DNA of 64,000 nt from positions 434,001 to 498,000 of the forward strand of contig NZ_LMUS01000001.1 of assembly GCF_009765835.1 (NCBI RefSeq), given 5' to 3'. The notes beneath the pieces were generated by a model. It did no database searches and had not been told where the DNA came from. It worked only from the letters and a program-made list of their open reading frames with translations. The translations under genes were made by a program, and so were the position numbers. The stretch comes from Granulicella sp. L56 (GTDB lineage Bacteria > Acidobacteriota > Terriglobia > Terriglobales > Acidobacteriaceae). Positions 7,125 to 16,566 of the stretch are shown one piece after another; within the stretch, counting starts at the first letter, position 1; every line of letters begins with the position of its first letter.

Positions 7125-8072
7125 TTTAACAACGGACTGGAAGAGCGGTGAGCTGAGCAGCCCGGCGAACTCACTGTCGGAGGAAGAGTAGTCCACGGTC
7201 AACGTCCCTGAGTTGGAATCGATCGTAGTCCGCTCCAGCGCCGACTTCTCCATCTGGCTGCCGGACGTCTTCTTCATAATCAGCATGCCCTTCATCAGGG
7301 TGGCACAGGTCGCCGCCGTCATCGTGTCGGACATCACCACCGCCATGTCGAACTTCACCCCGTTGTCGAAGTCCAGGGTGTAGCGCGAGCTCTTCATCCG
7401 GTTGCGAACGGTGTCGTAGTCGGTCAACTGCGCGGCGTCGCCCAGCACGCTGCGCATCATCGTCTGCGTGCCTTTGGCGTCGAGCAGGCTCCAGATCGCC
7501 CGCTGGTCCACCGTTCCCATGTCGTTGACCATCTCGCCGTTGCTTAGAAAGTTCGGAATAATACCGTCCCGCGCGTCAATTGCCATCTTGACCGCAGCCT
7601 TGTCGCCGAAGACCATTGTGGTCTGGTCCAGAAAAACGACGCTCGTTCCGGCCGATCCCATGGGGTAGATGGTGTTATTGCGGACCACGGTCGTCTTGGC
7701 CTTGCTCTTGGCAAAGCTAGCCAGAATGGATTGCGTCTGAAACTGGCCCTGCGCGATGCCGACGGTCCTGGTTCCCTGCCCGCTCGGGTCTTTGAACGAC
7801 GCAAACGCCAGTACGTCGGCGTCCTTGTCCACGTTGAGCTTGGCATTCTTCAGCGCCGTCTCCAGCCGCTTCAGCTCGGGCGGCAGAACCTGCTCCTTGA
7901 GCGCCATCGCGGCACTCGAGTTCTGCATGGCACGGTAGTCCACGACGATGATCTGCTGGACATCTTTAGGAATCGCCGACTTGGCGTCACTCGACAACTC
8001 AGCCGCCTGAGAAAAGGTGGCCGAAAGGGCAAGCACAGCGATGGGAAGAAGGTGACGGTACAGGATACGCAA
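7122..8072 (-). CDS. Secreted hypothetical protein
   Basis: A 316-aa protein with a signal peptide (HLLPIAVLALSATFSQAAEL), so exported. The mature part alternates short beta-like segments (QQIIVVDYRAM, TSVVFLDQTTMVFGDKAAVKMAID) in a pattern seen in secreted acidobacterial proteins of unknown function. I recognise no catalytic motif. The start is TTG at 8072 with GGAG 8 bp upstream; no in-frame ATG precedes it. It stands alone between metE and marR. Confidence 0.75.
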   Translation of the reverse strand: MRILYRHLLPIAVLALSATFSQAAELSSDAKSAIPKDVQQIIVVDYRAMQNSSAAMALKEQVLPPELKRLETALKNAKLNVDKDADVLAFASFKDPSGQGTRTVGIAQGQFQTQSILASFAKSKAKTTVVRNNTIYPMGSAGTSVVFLDQTTMVFGDKAAVKMAIDARDGIIPNFLSNGEMVNDMGTVDQRAIWSLLDAKGTQTMMRSVLGDAAQLTDYDTVRNRMKSSRYTLDFDNGVKFDMAVVMSDTMTAATCATLMKGMLIMKKTSGSQMEKSALERTTIDSNSGTLTVDYSSSDSEFAGLLSSPLFQSVVK

Positions 8073-8222
8073 TGAAGTAACTCCTTGGCCGCGGGGTTTT
8101 GCGGCCCAACCCTTCTATTCTTCCGTGAAACACGGCGAGACGCAAGCAATAGGGCTCCCACTTTGGACGCACCCTGCGAAAGAAGGTTGGGTGAAGTATT
8201 CAAAACAGGCATCTTCGCAATA

Positions 8223-8248
8223 CCGGGGCCGCAAAAAAACGGCCCCGG
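8223..8248 (-). terminator. Terminator-like hairpin after metE
   Basis: Stem CCGGGGCCG/CGGCCCCGG, 9 bp perfect, with a seven-T loop on the minus strand. It lies 14 bp past the metE stop. There is no clear T-run after the stem. Confidence 0.6.
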
Positions 8249-8261
8249 CATCCCGTTTTAT

Positions 8262-10541
8262 TTAGACAAGCCCGGCACGTACCTCCACTGCCGCCTGACA
8301 GAGATTGGTAAGCGCTTCAATCGTCTCCGGCCAGGCGCGGGTCTTGAGACCGCAGTCCGGGTTGACCCAGAGCTGCTCCGGCCGAAGCACCTCAAGCGCC
8401 AGTTGCAGGAGCCCGACCATCTCCTCCTTCGCCGGAACTCGCGGCGAATGAATGTCATAGATACCCGGCCCGATTTCGTTGGGGTAACCATGCCGCTTGA
8501 ACGCATGAAGCATCTCCATGCGCGACCGCGCCGTCTCCATCGAGATAACGTCTGCATCCAACGCAGCAATCGACGACAGGATGTCTTCGAACTGGCAGTA
8601 GCACATATGCGTATGGATCTGCGTGCCATCCGTAACGCCGGACGTAGCCAGCCGAAACGCTTTGACCGACCAGTCAAGGTAAGCTGGCCACTCCGACCGC
8701 CGCAGCGGAAGCCCTTCGCGCAGCGCAGGCTCGTCCACCTGAATGACGCGGATGCCCGCCGCTTCGAGGTCTTGAACCTCTTCGCGTAAGGCCAGCCCGA
8801 TCTGCCAGGCAACGTCCCTTTCGGAAATGTCGTTGCGAACGAACGACCATTGCAAAATGGTGATGGGACCGGTAAGCATTCCCTTCATTGGCTTAGTGGT
8901 GAGCGAGTTGGCATAGCTGCTCCACTCGACCGTGATGGGACGGGCTCGCGAGACATCGCCATAGATGATCGGCGGCTTTACACAGCGCGAGCCATAACTC
9001 TGCACCCAGCCGTTCGAGGTGAAGGTAAATCCGGCAAGATGCTCGCCAAAGTACTCGACCATGTCGTTGCGCTCGAACTCGCCATGGACGAGAACGTCGA
9101 GCCCAATCTGCTCCTGTTCGCGGATGCATTCCTCGGTCTTCTGTTTCAGAAAATCGTTGTACTTCGCATCCGAGATCGTGCCTTTCTTGTGTGCGGCTCG
9201 CTGCTTGCGAACCTCCTGCGTCTGCGGAAAGGAGCCGATGGTGGTTGTCGGCAGCAGAGGAAGACCAAGCTCCTGCCGTTGCACAGTGACACGCTGTTTG
9301 TAAGGCGACTTGCGCCGGAAGGCTCCTTCGGACAGTGTGGCGAGCTGTCCGCGAACGACCTTGTTAGTGCTGCTCTCTGCGACAAGACGGTCTTCGTGGC
9401 GACGGCGATTCTCCGCAAAGGCTGCGGCAGCTACTTCAGGTCCCTGCGCAAGTTGGACAAGCTCTTCCACCTTTTGCTTTGCGAAGCTGAGCCAGCTCAG
9501 CACTCGCGGATCGAGCTTGTCTTCATCGGCGGTGTCATAAGGAACGTGCAGCAGCGAACAGGATGGCGCAAGCTGCAACCGCTCTGCACCGATCTTTGCG
9601 GTAACGGAAGCAACGACCTGATGCAGTGCCTTCAGATCGGCGAGCCAGATATTACGGCCATCGACGCATCCAAGGCTGAGCGTCTGATGCGATTGCAACT
9701 GTTCAACCACTTCAGCAACTTGCTCAGACGCTCGAACAGCATCAATATGCAATCCGGCAGTGCCAAGCGAGCAAGCCAGTTCGAGATTGTCGCCCAGCTC
9801 GCCAAAGTAAGTCGTCAGCATCAGCTTGAGCGGAACGCTGGCAAGCTCGGCGTAGGCGGAGCGAAACGCCTCGGCATAGCCTTCAGGAAGATCGGTGACG
9901 AGAGCAGCCTCATCGATCTGAACCCACTCCGCGCCTGCTGCGGCAAGCTCGCCCAGCACCTTGCGATAAGCGTTCAGGAGTCGAGGCAAAAGGTCCAACG
10001 GATCGATGCCATCGACGGCTTTACCAAGCAGCAACAAGGTAATAGGACCTATCAAGACCGGCCTGGTTGCGATACCGAGGCTTTTCGCTTCGGCAAACTC
10101 GGCCAGCAGCTTTGTCGTGTAGGGCGTGAATGCGAGATCGTCGCTCCACTCCGGGACCAGGTAGTGATAGTTCGTGTCGAACCACTTGGTCATCTCCATG
10201 GCAGTCTGCTCGTTGCTGTTGCGTGCCATCTGGAAGTAGCGGGTGAGCGTGACTGGTCCAGCGCCGAAGCGTGACGGAGTTGCACCGATGAGCACCAGCG
10301 CGTCGAGCACCTGATCGTAGAACGAGAAGTCGTTGCTGGGAATGACATCGAGACCGGCATCTTTTTGTAGTTGCCAGTTGCGCTGTCGCAAGGTCTTTGC
10401 GGTTGCCAGCAGATCGGTCTCGCTCAAACGGCCGCGCCAGAAATCTTCCAGCGCGAATTTAAGCTCGCGATGGCGACCGATACGTGGATATCCCAAATTT
10501 GCGGTTACAGGATTTGCAGTTGATAGTGAAGGCGATAACAT
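8262..10541 (-). CDS. metE: Cobalamin-independent methionine synthase MetE
   Basis: MetE transfers a methyl group from methyltetrahydropteroyl-polyglutamate to homocysteine, the last step of methionine synthesis, in the cytoplasm. Length 759 aa is normal. The N-terminal domain begins NLGYPRIGRHRELKFALE. The zinc ligands are His645, Cys647 (HMCYC), Glu669 and Cys730 (NPDCGLKTR), each 4 residues beyond the E. coli numbering. A cobalamin riboswitch lies upstream, so expression should fall when B12 is plentiful and a B12-dependent MetH (not in this window) can take over. Confidence 0.98.
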   Translation of the reverse strand: MLSPSLSTANPVTANLGYPRIGRHRELKFALEDFWRGRLSETDLLATAKTLRQRNWQLQKDAGLDVIPSNDFSFYDQVLDALVLIGATPSRFGAGPVTLTRYFQMARNSNEQTAMEMTKWFDTNYHYLVPEWSDDLAFTPYTTKLLAEFAEAKSLGIATRPVLIGPITLLLLGKAVDGIDPLDLLPRLLNAYRKVLGELAAAGAEWVQIDEAALVTDLPEGYAEAFRSAYAELASVPLKLMLTTYFGELGDNLELACSLGTAGLHIDAVRASEQVAEVVEQLQSHQTLSLGCVDGRNIWLADLKALHQVVASVTAKIGAERLQLAPSCSLLHVPYDTADEDKLDPRVLSWLSFAKQKVEELVQLAQGPEVAAAAFAENRRRHEDRLVAESSTNKVVRGQLATLSEGAFRRKSPYKQRVTVQRQELGLPLLPTTTIGSFPQTQEVRKQRAAHKKGTISDAKYNDFLKQKTEECIREQEQIGLDVLVHGEFERNDMVEYFGEHLAGFTFTSNGWVQSYGSRCVKPPIIYGDVSRARPITVEWSSYANSLTTKPMKGMLTGPITILQWSFVRNDISERDVAWQIGLALREEVQDLEAAGIRVIQVDEPALREGLPLRRSEWPAYLDWSVKAFRLATSGVTDGTQIHTHMCYCQFEDILSSIAALDADVISMETARSRMEMLHAFKRHGYPNEIGPGIYDIHSPRVPAKEEMVGLLQLALEVLRPEQLWVNPDCGLKTRAWPETIEALTNLCQAAVEVRAGLV

Positions 10542-10705
10542 TGTGTGGGTTCCTCTCCTGATGAAACGAAGGAACCACCTTATGCGCAGGCATCGTCGCT
10601 TCCGCAGTAGCGGAGTCGACGGAACATTGGCAACCGGCCCATACTCGAGACCAGTGTCCTCAGCGCAGCCGCAGTGGGAGACGCAACGTCTCTTCCGCGG
10701 TGGTG

Positions 10706-10872
10706 GCGGCGGGCCGGTCTTCGGACTTTGGGCTACCTACTAAACGCCGCTTCCCATTCTTTTTCAAGAACAGTGCTTGGCCAGGGCCTTGCGTTGTTCG
10801 TTCCCATCACCGCTGCGAGTCAGCGCCGGAATCTCACCGGCTTCCCGTTTAACAAGACCGAGGTCTTGCACC
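10706..10872 (-). promoter_or_regulatory. Cobalamin (B12) riboswitch upstream of metE
   Basis: Read on the minus strand, 5' to 3': TTAAACGGGAAGCCGGTGAG, then ATTCCGGCGCTGACTCGCAGCG, the core of the class; next CACTG, then GGGAAG; then the B12 box AGTCCGAAGACCGGCC around 10711-10728. All conserved blocks occur in order, and the element lies 165 bp before the metE ATG. Such elements repress B12-independent isoenzymes when adenosylcobalamin is bound. The exact ends are approximate. Confidence 0.92.
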
Positions 10873-10882
10873 TGCACATCTT

Positions 10883-11812
10883 TCACTTTACATCAGACGG
10901 AGGCCACGCGAGCGGCTGCTCCAACCGCCGCTCCAGAACTTTGAGCGCAGGATCGAAGCCGGTGATCTGCTTTACCCACTCCGAATCCGCTTCGTAGGCC
11001 TCTTCGGGAATAAGGCCGATGAGTTCAGCGTCGTCGATGAGAACGCCGTGCCGCTGCGCGAGATGCTGGATCGTCGCGTGAATGTGTCGCATGGGAGTGA
11101 TGCGGAATTCGGTGATGTTCATGCTCACCTGGGCGCGGCCATTGGCGACGACGCCGATAGCCTTCACTCCATGCAAACCACCATTCGAGGCGCGGATGTC
11201 GCGAGCGATGGCGCGTGCAGCGGAGATGTCCGGCTGGTGCAGATGCACGTTGTAGGCGATGAGGAAGTTCCGCGCTCCAACAGCGGAAGCGCCTGCCGTC
11301 TCGTGCAGCCCTGGCCCGCCAATATCTGGGCTGCGGGATGAATCACGGCGCGTTGCTTCACGCAGTCCCTCGAACTGGCCTTTGCGTACCTCTTCAAGCT
11401 GGACGCGATCGGGACGTGCGGCGGCGGCTCCGTAAAAGTAGACAGGAACGCCGTAGGTTCTCCATATCAGCAGACCTGCCTGCCGCGCCAGCACGGCGCA
11501 CTCCGCCATCGAGATGCCGCTGACGGGGATGAACGGGACGACGTCCGCAGCGCCGATGCGAGGATGAACGCCTTTCTGCTTGGTGAGGTCGATCAGCTCT
11601 GCCGCCTTGCCGACAGACTTGACTGCTGCCGCAATCACCGCTGCCGGTGGTCCTGCAACAGTGATGACGGAGCGATTGTGCGCCGTATCGAGCGACCAGT
11701 CGAGCAGGCTTACGCCTTCGACCTGCATCGCCGCGACGATTTTAGCTACCTTCGCCGGATCGGTACCTTCAGAAAAGTTGGGGACACACTCGATGATCGC
11801 GTCAGGATTCAT
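10883..11812 (-). CDS. ftcD: Glutamate formimidoyltransferase
   Basis: Transfers the formimino group of formiminoglutamate to tetrahydrofolate during histidine breakdown. The 309-aa product begins IIECVPNFSEGTDPAKV with LLDWSLDTAHNRSVITVAG, and has KQKGVHPRIGAADVVPFIPV and GVHP-type folate-site residues, typical of the transferase domain. It lacks the C-terminal cyclodeaminase domain, so it is a mono-functional form. No other hut genes are adjacent. It ends just before the B12 riboswitch of metE; both are one-carbon genes, but the riboswitch gives metE its own leader. Confidence 0.93.
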   Translation of the reverse strand: MNPDAIIECVPNFSEGTDPAKVAKIVAAMQVEGVSLLDWSLDTAHNRSVITVAGPPAAVIAAAVKSVGKAAELIDLTKQKGVHPRIGAADVVPFIPVSGISMAECAVLARQAGLLIWRTYGVPVYFYGAAAARPDRVQLEEVRKGQFEGLREATRRDSSRSPDIGGPGLHETAGASAVGARNFLIAYNVHLHQPDISAARAIARDIRASNGGLHGVKAIGVVANGRAQVSMNITEFRITPMRHIHATIQHLAQRHGVLIDDAELIGLIPEEAYEADSEWVKQITGFDPALKVLERRLEQPLAWPPSDVK

Positions 11813-11821
11813 AGGCCCGTC

Positions 11822-12574
11822 TTACTTCCACCAGGAATAGCCGATCGTGAATTGGACACTGGCATTCACTCCGGGGTTTTTGTCGCCGAGCGAGGCCGAG
11901 GAGATATGCACCGCGTTGGCGCCGAAGTCGATGGAGCGGCGAGGCCGAAGGAAGTAGTGAACCCCGACGCCTCCCTGCGGAGTGAAGTTCCACACGCTGG
12001 CGTCGGTGTTGGGGCCGTCGTTGAAGACACTCAGAGGCTGGCCGCCAAACGCTGGGTATTTGTGGTTTGTCCAAAGAACCCCTCCCGCACCTTGTATCCA
12101 TGGTGAGATGCGGCGTGTACCGGTAAAGTTCCAACGCAGGATGATGGGGGTGATGGAGATACCGCTGTAGGTTCCGCCTACGGTGTAGAGGGGCGAACAG
12201 GACAGGTCAGGCGAGTTGGGGGCAGTCGTGCAGTTGGCGCGCTGGAACTTCGGCGTGTAGGACTGCCAGAAGGGGAAGACCTCGACCGCATACTCGAAGT
12301 TACCGTGCAGCGGGCCGGGCAGATAATCGCCGGTGAGGACTTTTCCCGCATGAACACCAGCCATCAGGAATTTGAAGCTGTTGCGGTCCTCCGTCAAGCC
12401 GACTCCGCTCTGAACGAGCACGCCCAACTCTAACGGCAGTTTGCCGGAGTTGGCGTGGAAAGGGTTTGCGTCGCTGTTTGTCGCCAGAGCCTGCGCGGTT
12501 GCGAAGTGAGCAGAGAGTGCAAGAGCGAATATCCCGATGAGTGGTCTTGCTATGCCGCGAAATCCCTTGGTCAC
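11822..12574 (-). CDS. PagL-like lipid A 3-O-deacylase (acyloxyacyl hydrolase)
   Basis: PagL is an outer-membrane barrel that removes the 3-O acyl chain of lipid A. This 250-aa protein has a signal peptide (GIFALALSAHFATAQA) and ends in an amphipathic strand (QFTIGYSWWK). The PagL-type active-site pattern is near the C-terminus: His223-Ile-Ser225 in GANAVHISSASLG, followed by NPGVN, as in family members with H-x-S-N and NPG. The second Ser replaces the usual Asn. The start is GTG at 12574. It lies 9 bp before ftcD, probably by chance. Function is by family only. Confidence 0.75.
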   Translation of the reverse strand: MTKGFRGIARPLIGIFALALSAHFATAQALATNSDANPFHANSGKLPLELGVLVQSGVGLTEDRNSFKFLMAGVHAGKVLTGDYLPGPLHGNFEYAVEVFPFWQSYTPKFQRANCTTAPNSPDLSCSPLYTVGGTYSGISITPIILRWNFTGTRRISPWIQGAGGVLWTNHKYPAFGGQPLSVFNDGPNTDASVWNFTPQGGVGVHYFLRPRRSIDFGANAVHISSASLGDKNPGVNASVQFTIGYSWWK

Positions 12575-12608
12575 TATGTCGCTCCGTTTGCCACCTGTTG
12601 CAGAAGAA

Positions 12609-12631
12609 AGGCCGCCGATAAGCGGCGGCCT
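12609..12631 (-). terminator. Terminator after yebC
   Basis: AGGCCGCCG, loop of 5, CGGCGGCCT, followed on the minus strand by TTTCTTC. It lies 24 bp past the yebC stop. Confidence 0.7.
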
Positions 12632-12655
12632 GATGTGAATCGTTGACCGCTTTGG

Positions 12656-13408
12656 TTAATGTCCTGCATTTGCCATCGCAGCTTCATCCATGTCGAAGTT
12701 GGAGTAGACGTTTTGCGTGTCGTCTAGATCTTCGAGCACTTCCAGCAGCCGAATCATGGCATTTGCCTGAGAGCCTTCGAGCTTGGTGTAAGTCGAAGCG
12801 ATCTTGGTGACCTCGGCGTGCTCGGGCGTGATATTCGCGGCCTTCAGCGCGTTGGTGACCGCCTCGAAGTCCTTGGGGTCGCAGAGCACTTCCCAATTTT
12901 CGCCTTCGTCGCTCAGGTCTTCCGCTCCGGCGTCGAGGACGATCTCGGTAAGCTTGTCCTCGCTAGCTGCCGATTTGGCGATGACGATGACGCCTTTTTT
13001 CGAGAACATCCAGCCAACGGAATTGGATTCGCCGAGGTTGCCGCCATTCTTGGAAAAGGCATGGCGAATTTCGCTGACGGCACGGTTCTTATTGTCGGTG
13101 AGCACATCGACAATGACTGCTACCCCGCCGGGACCGTAGCCCTCGTAAGTAATCTCCTCATAGGAGATGCCTTCGAGCTCGCCGGTGCCGCGCTGGATGG
13201 CGCGCTTGATGTTGTCGGCGGGCATGTTCTCCGCCTTGGCCGCGACGATCGCGCCACGGAGACGGGGATTGCCGTCTGGGTCGCCGCCGCCGCCAGTTTT
13301 GGCAGCGATGGTGATTTCCTTGATCAGACGGGTGAAGATCTTGCCACGTTTGGCGTCAAGCGCGCCCTTTTTATGCTTGATTGTGGCCCATTTTGAATGG
13401 CCGGACAT
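12656..13408 (-). CDS. YebC/PmpR-family translation and regulatory factor
   Basis: The 250-aa product starts [20 protein letters not shown], the invariant YebC N-terminus, followed by [20 protein letters not shown] with [20 protein letters not shown] and the acidic C-terminal domain. Family members act on polyproline-stalled ribosomes or bind DNA as regulators. It is a single gene with its own terminator and is cytoplasmic. Confidence 0.95.
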   Translation of the reverse strand: MSGHSKWATIKHKKGALDAKRGKIFTRLIKEITIAAKTGGGGDPDGNPRLRGAIVAAKAENMPADNIKRAIQRGTGELEGISYEEITYEGYGPGGVAVIVDVLTDNKNRAVSEIRHAFSKNGGNLGESNSVGWMFSKKGVIVIAKSAASEDKLTEIVLDAGAEDLSDEGENWEVLCDPKDFEAVTNALKAANITPEHAEVTKIASTYTKLEGSQANAMIRLLEVLEDLDDTQNVYSNFDMDEAAMANAGH

Positions 13409-13492
13409 GTACTACCTCAGTGGTGATTTTGCCGAAAACCCATCCGTTGGCGAATCCCGGCGACCTTGTGAGTTTAGCACGCTGAGGACGCC

Positions 13493-14785
13493 TTAGAGTA
13501 CCTCTGGAGCCAGCAGGTCACGCATGGTTTCGCGGCGGCGAATGAGCCTGGCGCTTCCCTCTTCGACCAGAATCTCGGCTGGACGAGGGCGGCTGTTGTA
13601 GTTACTGGTCAGGCTCATGCCGTAGGCCCCGGCGTCGAGGATCAGGACCAGATCACCCGGCTTTACGGCAGCAAGAACACGGTCGCGAGCGAAGAAATCA
13701 CCCGACTCGCAGACTGGGCCAACGATGTCCGCCATGATGGACGGGGTCGCGGTGCGCGGCTGTTTGATGGGGAGGATCTCGTGGTGCGCGTGGTAGAGCG
13801 AGGGGCGGATGAGGTCGTTCATTCCGGCATCGGTGATGACGAAGGTCTTGGAGCCGTTCTTCTTGACGAAGAGGACGCGGGTTAGCAGCGCTCCGGCCTG
13901 GGCCACGATGAAGCGGCCCGGCTCGATGATGAGGTGGGCAGATTCGGTGGCGAGACCTTTGCGGAGAGCAGCGGCGTACTTCTGCACCTGCTGCGCTGGA
14001 TCGAAGGCAGTGGTGCCGTAGTCGATGCCGAGGCCGCCGCCAGCGTCGATGTAGCGGATATTGTGGCCATCGCTCTTGAGGTCGGCGATGAGGGCGGTGA
14101 CGCGAGCCGTGGCTGCGGCGAAGGGATCGACCTTGCGAATCTGCGAGCCGATGTGGACGCTGACTCCGGCGGCGTCGAGCCACTTTGACTTAGACGCTTT
14201 GCGGTAGATCGCGCGGGAGGCCTTGATGTCGATGCCGAACTTGTGCTCGCTGAGGCCGGTAGAGATATAGGGATGGGTGTCGGCGAAGACGTCGGGATTG
14301 ACGCGAAGGGCGAAGCGCGCGCGGATGCCAAGGGTTTCGGCGCGGGCGGCGAGGAGGTATAGCTCGGCCTCGGACTCGACGTTGAAGAGGAGGATGTTGG
14401 CCTTGAGAGCTGCGTCGATCTCCCAGACCTGCTTGCCTACGCCTGAGAAGACGACCTTTGCCAGTGCAGGCCTGTGCGCCTTGCGGACGCGCTCCAGCTC
14501 GCCGCCGGAGACGATGTCGAAGCCTGCTCCATGCTGCGCGAGCAGGCGAAGGATGGCCAGAGACGAGTTGGCTTTGACCGCGTAGCAGATGGTATGCGGC
14601 TGGCCTTGGAAGGCCTCTTCAAAAAGCCGAAAGCGTGCGGAGATCTGCTGCGCCGAGTAGACGTAGAGCGGGGTGCCGTGATCTTCGGCGAGGGCGGAGA
14701 GGTCAGCCCCGTCGCAGTGAAGCGTGCGGTTGCGATAGGCGAAGGGACGAGGGCTAGCTTTGGGTTCAGCTTTTTTCAGGGTCAA
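13493..14785 (-). CDS. lysA: Diaminopimelate decarboxylase LysA
   Basis: Makes L-lysine from meso-diaminopimelate. The 430-aa fold-III PLP enzyme shows CYAVKANSS (PLP Lys71), HIGSQI, the glycine loop DAGGGLGIDYG, EPGRFIVAQAGALL and CESGDFFARDR (active-site Cys). The start codon is TTG at 14785: on the minus strand the frame reads TAA-GTT-TTG, where the TAA is the stop of the preceding PspC gene in the same frame. No nearer ATG exists, so translation probably depends on ribosomes ending the PspC gene. Confidence 0.95.
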   Translation of the reverse strand: MTLKKAEPKASPRPFAYRNRTLHCDGADLSALAEDHGTPLYVYSAQQISARFRLFEEAFQGQPHTICYAVKANSSLAILRLLAQHGAGFDIVSGGELERVRKAHRPALAKVVFSGVGKQVWEIDAALKANILLFNVESEAELYLLAARAETLGIRARFALRVNPDVFADTHPYISTGLSEHKFGIDIKASRAIYRKASKSKWLDAAGVSVHIGSQIRKVDPFAAATARVTALIADLKSDGHNIRYIDAGGGLGIDYGTTAFDPAQQVQKYAAALRKGLATESAHLIIEPGRFIVAQAGALLTRVLFVKKNGSKTFVITDAGMNDLIRPSLYHAHHEILPIKQPRTATPSIMADIVGPVCESGDFFARDRVLAAVKPGDLVLILDAGAYGMSLTSNYNSRPRPAEILVEEGSARLIRRRETMRDLLAPEVL

Positions 14786-14788
14786 AAC

Positions 14789-15103
14789 TTAAATGCTCTT
14801 CATGGAGACTGGATAGGATTCCTGCGGGATGATGACCCAGGCAGCGATGTAGGCCAGGGCTCCCACGCCGGTAAGAATGATGAACAATGCCGTAACGATC
14901 CGCACCACGGTGACATCCCAACCGTACTGGAGAGCGAAGGCAGCGCAGACGCCGGCAATCATTCGGTTGGTAAGCGGCCGGGTCATCCGGGGCGCGGACT
15001 GGTAAGCGTTCGCCGTAAACGGGGCAGAGTTGATGGTGGCTCCGCAGGCCGGGCAGAAACGGGACGACGATTCGATGGGCTTTCCGCAATGGCTACAGAA
15101 CAT
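14789..15103 (-). CDS. Zinc-ribbon PspC-domain membrane protein
   Basis: A 104-aa protein with an N-terminal zinc ribbon (CSHCGKP, then CPACGAT: two CxxC pairs) and a PspC domain (LTNRMIAGVCAAFALQYGWD, then VRIVTALFIILTGVGALAYI as membrane segment and AWVIIPQE). PspC proteins are linked to envelope stress; the zinc ribbon fusion is common outside enterobacteria. Its stop is one codon before the lysA start, so the two are co-transcribed and likely translationally coupled. Why the two are linked is unclear. Confidence 0.87.
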   Translation of the reverse strand: MFCSHCGKPIESSSRFCPACGATINSAPFTANAYQSAPRMTRPLTNRMIAGVCAAFALQYGWDVTVVRIVTALFIILTGVGALAYIAAWVIIPQESYPVSMKSI

Positions 15104-15188
15104 GGGAGTCCTCCAAAGGACGACTAAATCGCAGCGAACTCTATTTTGCCATAGTTACGCATCTTTTATTCGTCTGGTTCCCTGGCAT

Positions 15189-16418
15189 TTATTTACCCGC
15201 GTAAGGGGCTTTCAGGTACTTGCGCGCGGTATCGGCCTGCGACTGGTCGCCGCCTCCGGCGCTGGCCTGCTCGTATTGCCTGATCGCTTCCGGGCGGTTG
15301 TGGAGCAGGTCGAACATCTCACCTGCGTTCAATTGGGCACGGCGGCGAAGCCAGTCGCTGCAGGTGGGCTGCGCTGCGGCTTCAAGATAATTCTTTGCAG
15401 CGGCGGCGATATCATTCTGACCGCGTTGCGTGTCGGCGAGGCCAAAGTAGGTCATGTGCAGACGCGGATCGTAGAAGTAGCCCGGCTTCGCAGCGTCCAC
15501 GAGGATGGCTTTGTAGGCAGCAATCGCAGCCGGGCCGTTGCCGCTGTCCTTGGTAATGTTGGCCACTTCGAGGCGGAAGAGATAGTCGTGGGGAAATTGC
15601 TCGGCGAGTCCCTGCTCTACGACAAGCGCCTCGGGGTAACGGGCGTCGTGACGCAGGAAGAGGGAGAGCGCCGTGCGCGATTCGACCGGAGTGACCACGC
15701 CCTGCGCGGCGGCTTCGCGAAGCATCTGCAGGCCTTTTTCCTTACTGCCGTTGACTCCGGCGATGCCGACCATGATGCGCAGCAGGCGCGGCAGGCTGGC
15801 CACGGCGAACTGTTGAATGCCGATTGCCATCTTGGCGTCTGCATAGCCGGGATCGATCTTGAGCGCCTGCTCGCTGTCGTTGCGGGCGGCGAGTCCCTGA
15901 TGTGCCGCCGAGACGTAGCTGTGGTCGACCAGCGTGATGAATGCGGCGTGTATTCCGCGAGCGTAACCGCGGGCAAAGTAGGCGTTCTTGTCGTTGGGGT
16001 TCTCGTGAATCAGCTTGTCGCAGATATCGATGGCGCCATTGGTAAGATCTTCAATGCGCTGCCGCGTAGCCTCGGAGACGGGGACCTCGCGCTTGGAGCT
16101 GAGGAAGCTGTTGTGCGCATAATAGGTGGTATCGAGTAAATCCTGATGATAGAGCTCGCGGAAGACGATCGTTGTGAGCACGTAGTCGATGGCCATCGGA
16201 TTATGCGGATTGGCCTTGAGCACAGTCTCGAAACGGGCAAGGGCGCCGTCGTAGTCGAGGTTGTAGAAGTCGACGCGGGCCTCTTGAACGAGCGGCGAGA
16301 GGTTAATGGGGTCGGTATGGTCGGCCCGGTTATAGGTCTGTGCGCCAGCCGACGCGGTCAACACGAGCAGCAGCAAAAGAGAACTTAGAATCGCTGGGGT
16401 AGGCGGTTTGAGTGTCAT
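15189..16418 (-). CDS. Secreted TPR-repeat protein
   Basis: A 409-aa protein with a signal peptide (SSLLLLLVLTASAGAQ) and tetratricopeptide-like helices: ARVDFYNLDYDGALARFETV (residues about 47-66), KNAYFARGYARGIHAAF, and a C-terminal set (GLADTQRGQNDIAAAAKNYL; AIRQYEQASAG). TPRs bind other proteins; no enzyme domain is present. It is probably periplasmic. It diverges from the hypothetical gene at 16567. Its partner is unknown. Confidence 0.75.
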   Translation of the reverse strand: MTLKPPTPAILSSLLLLLVLTASAGAQTYNRADHTDPINLSPLVQEARVDFYNLDYDGALARFETVLKANPHNPMAIDYVLTTIVFRELYHQDLLDTTYYAHNSFLSSKREVPVSEATRQRIEDLTNGAIDICDKLIHENPNDKNAYFARGYARGIHAAFITLVDHSYVSAAHQGLAARNDSEQALKIDPGYADAKMAIGIQQFAVASLPRLLRIMVGIAGVNGSKEKGLQMLREAAAQGVVTPVESRTALSLFLRHDARYPEALVVEQGLAEQFPHDYLFRLEVANITKDSGNGPAAIAAYKAILVDAAKPGYFYDPRLHMTYFGLADTQRGQNDIAAAAKNYLEAAAQPTCSDWLRRRAQLNAGEMFDLLHNRPEAIRQYEQASAGGGDQSQADTARKYLKAPYAGK

Positions 16419-16566
16419 CGTTTCCGGGAAATAGTTTCGGGCCTATCGGTTGCGGAGGCAGGAGGCACCTCTCTATAGTGTTGGACGGCTCGTCACCGTA
16501 AACTATACAGTTGGACTCCTGTACTAGAGATAGATACTGCATAAGCTTCAGGATAAAACGGACTCT

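Noticed and set aside
8850..10274. Long open frame (474 codons) opposite metE
   Set aside because: metE is certain from its zinc ligands and length; the opposite frame has no known motif.
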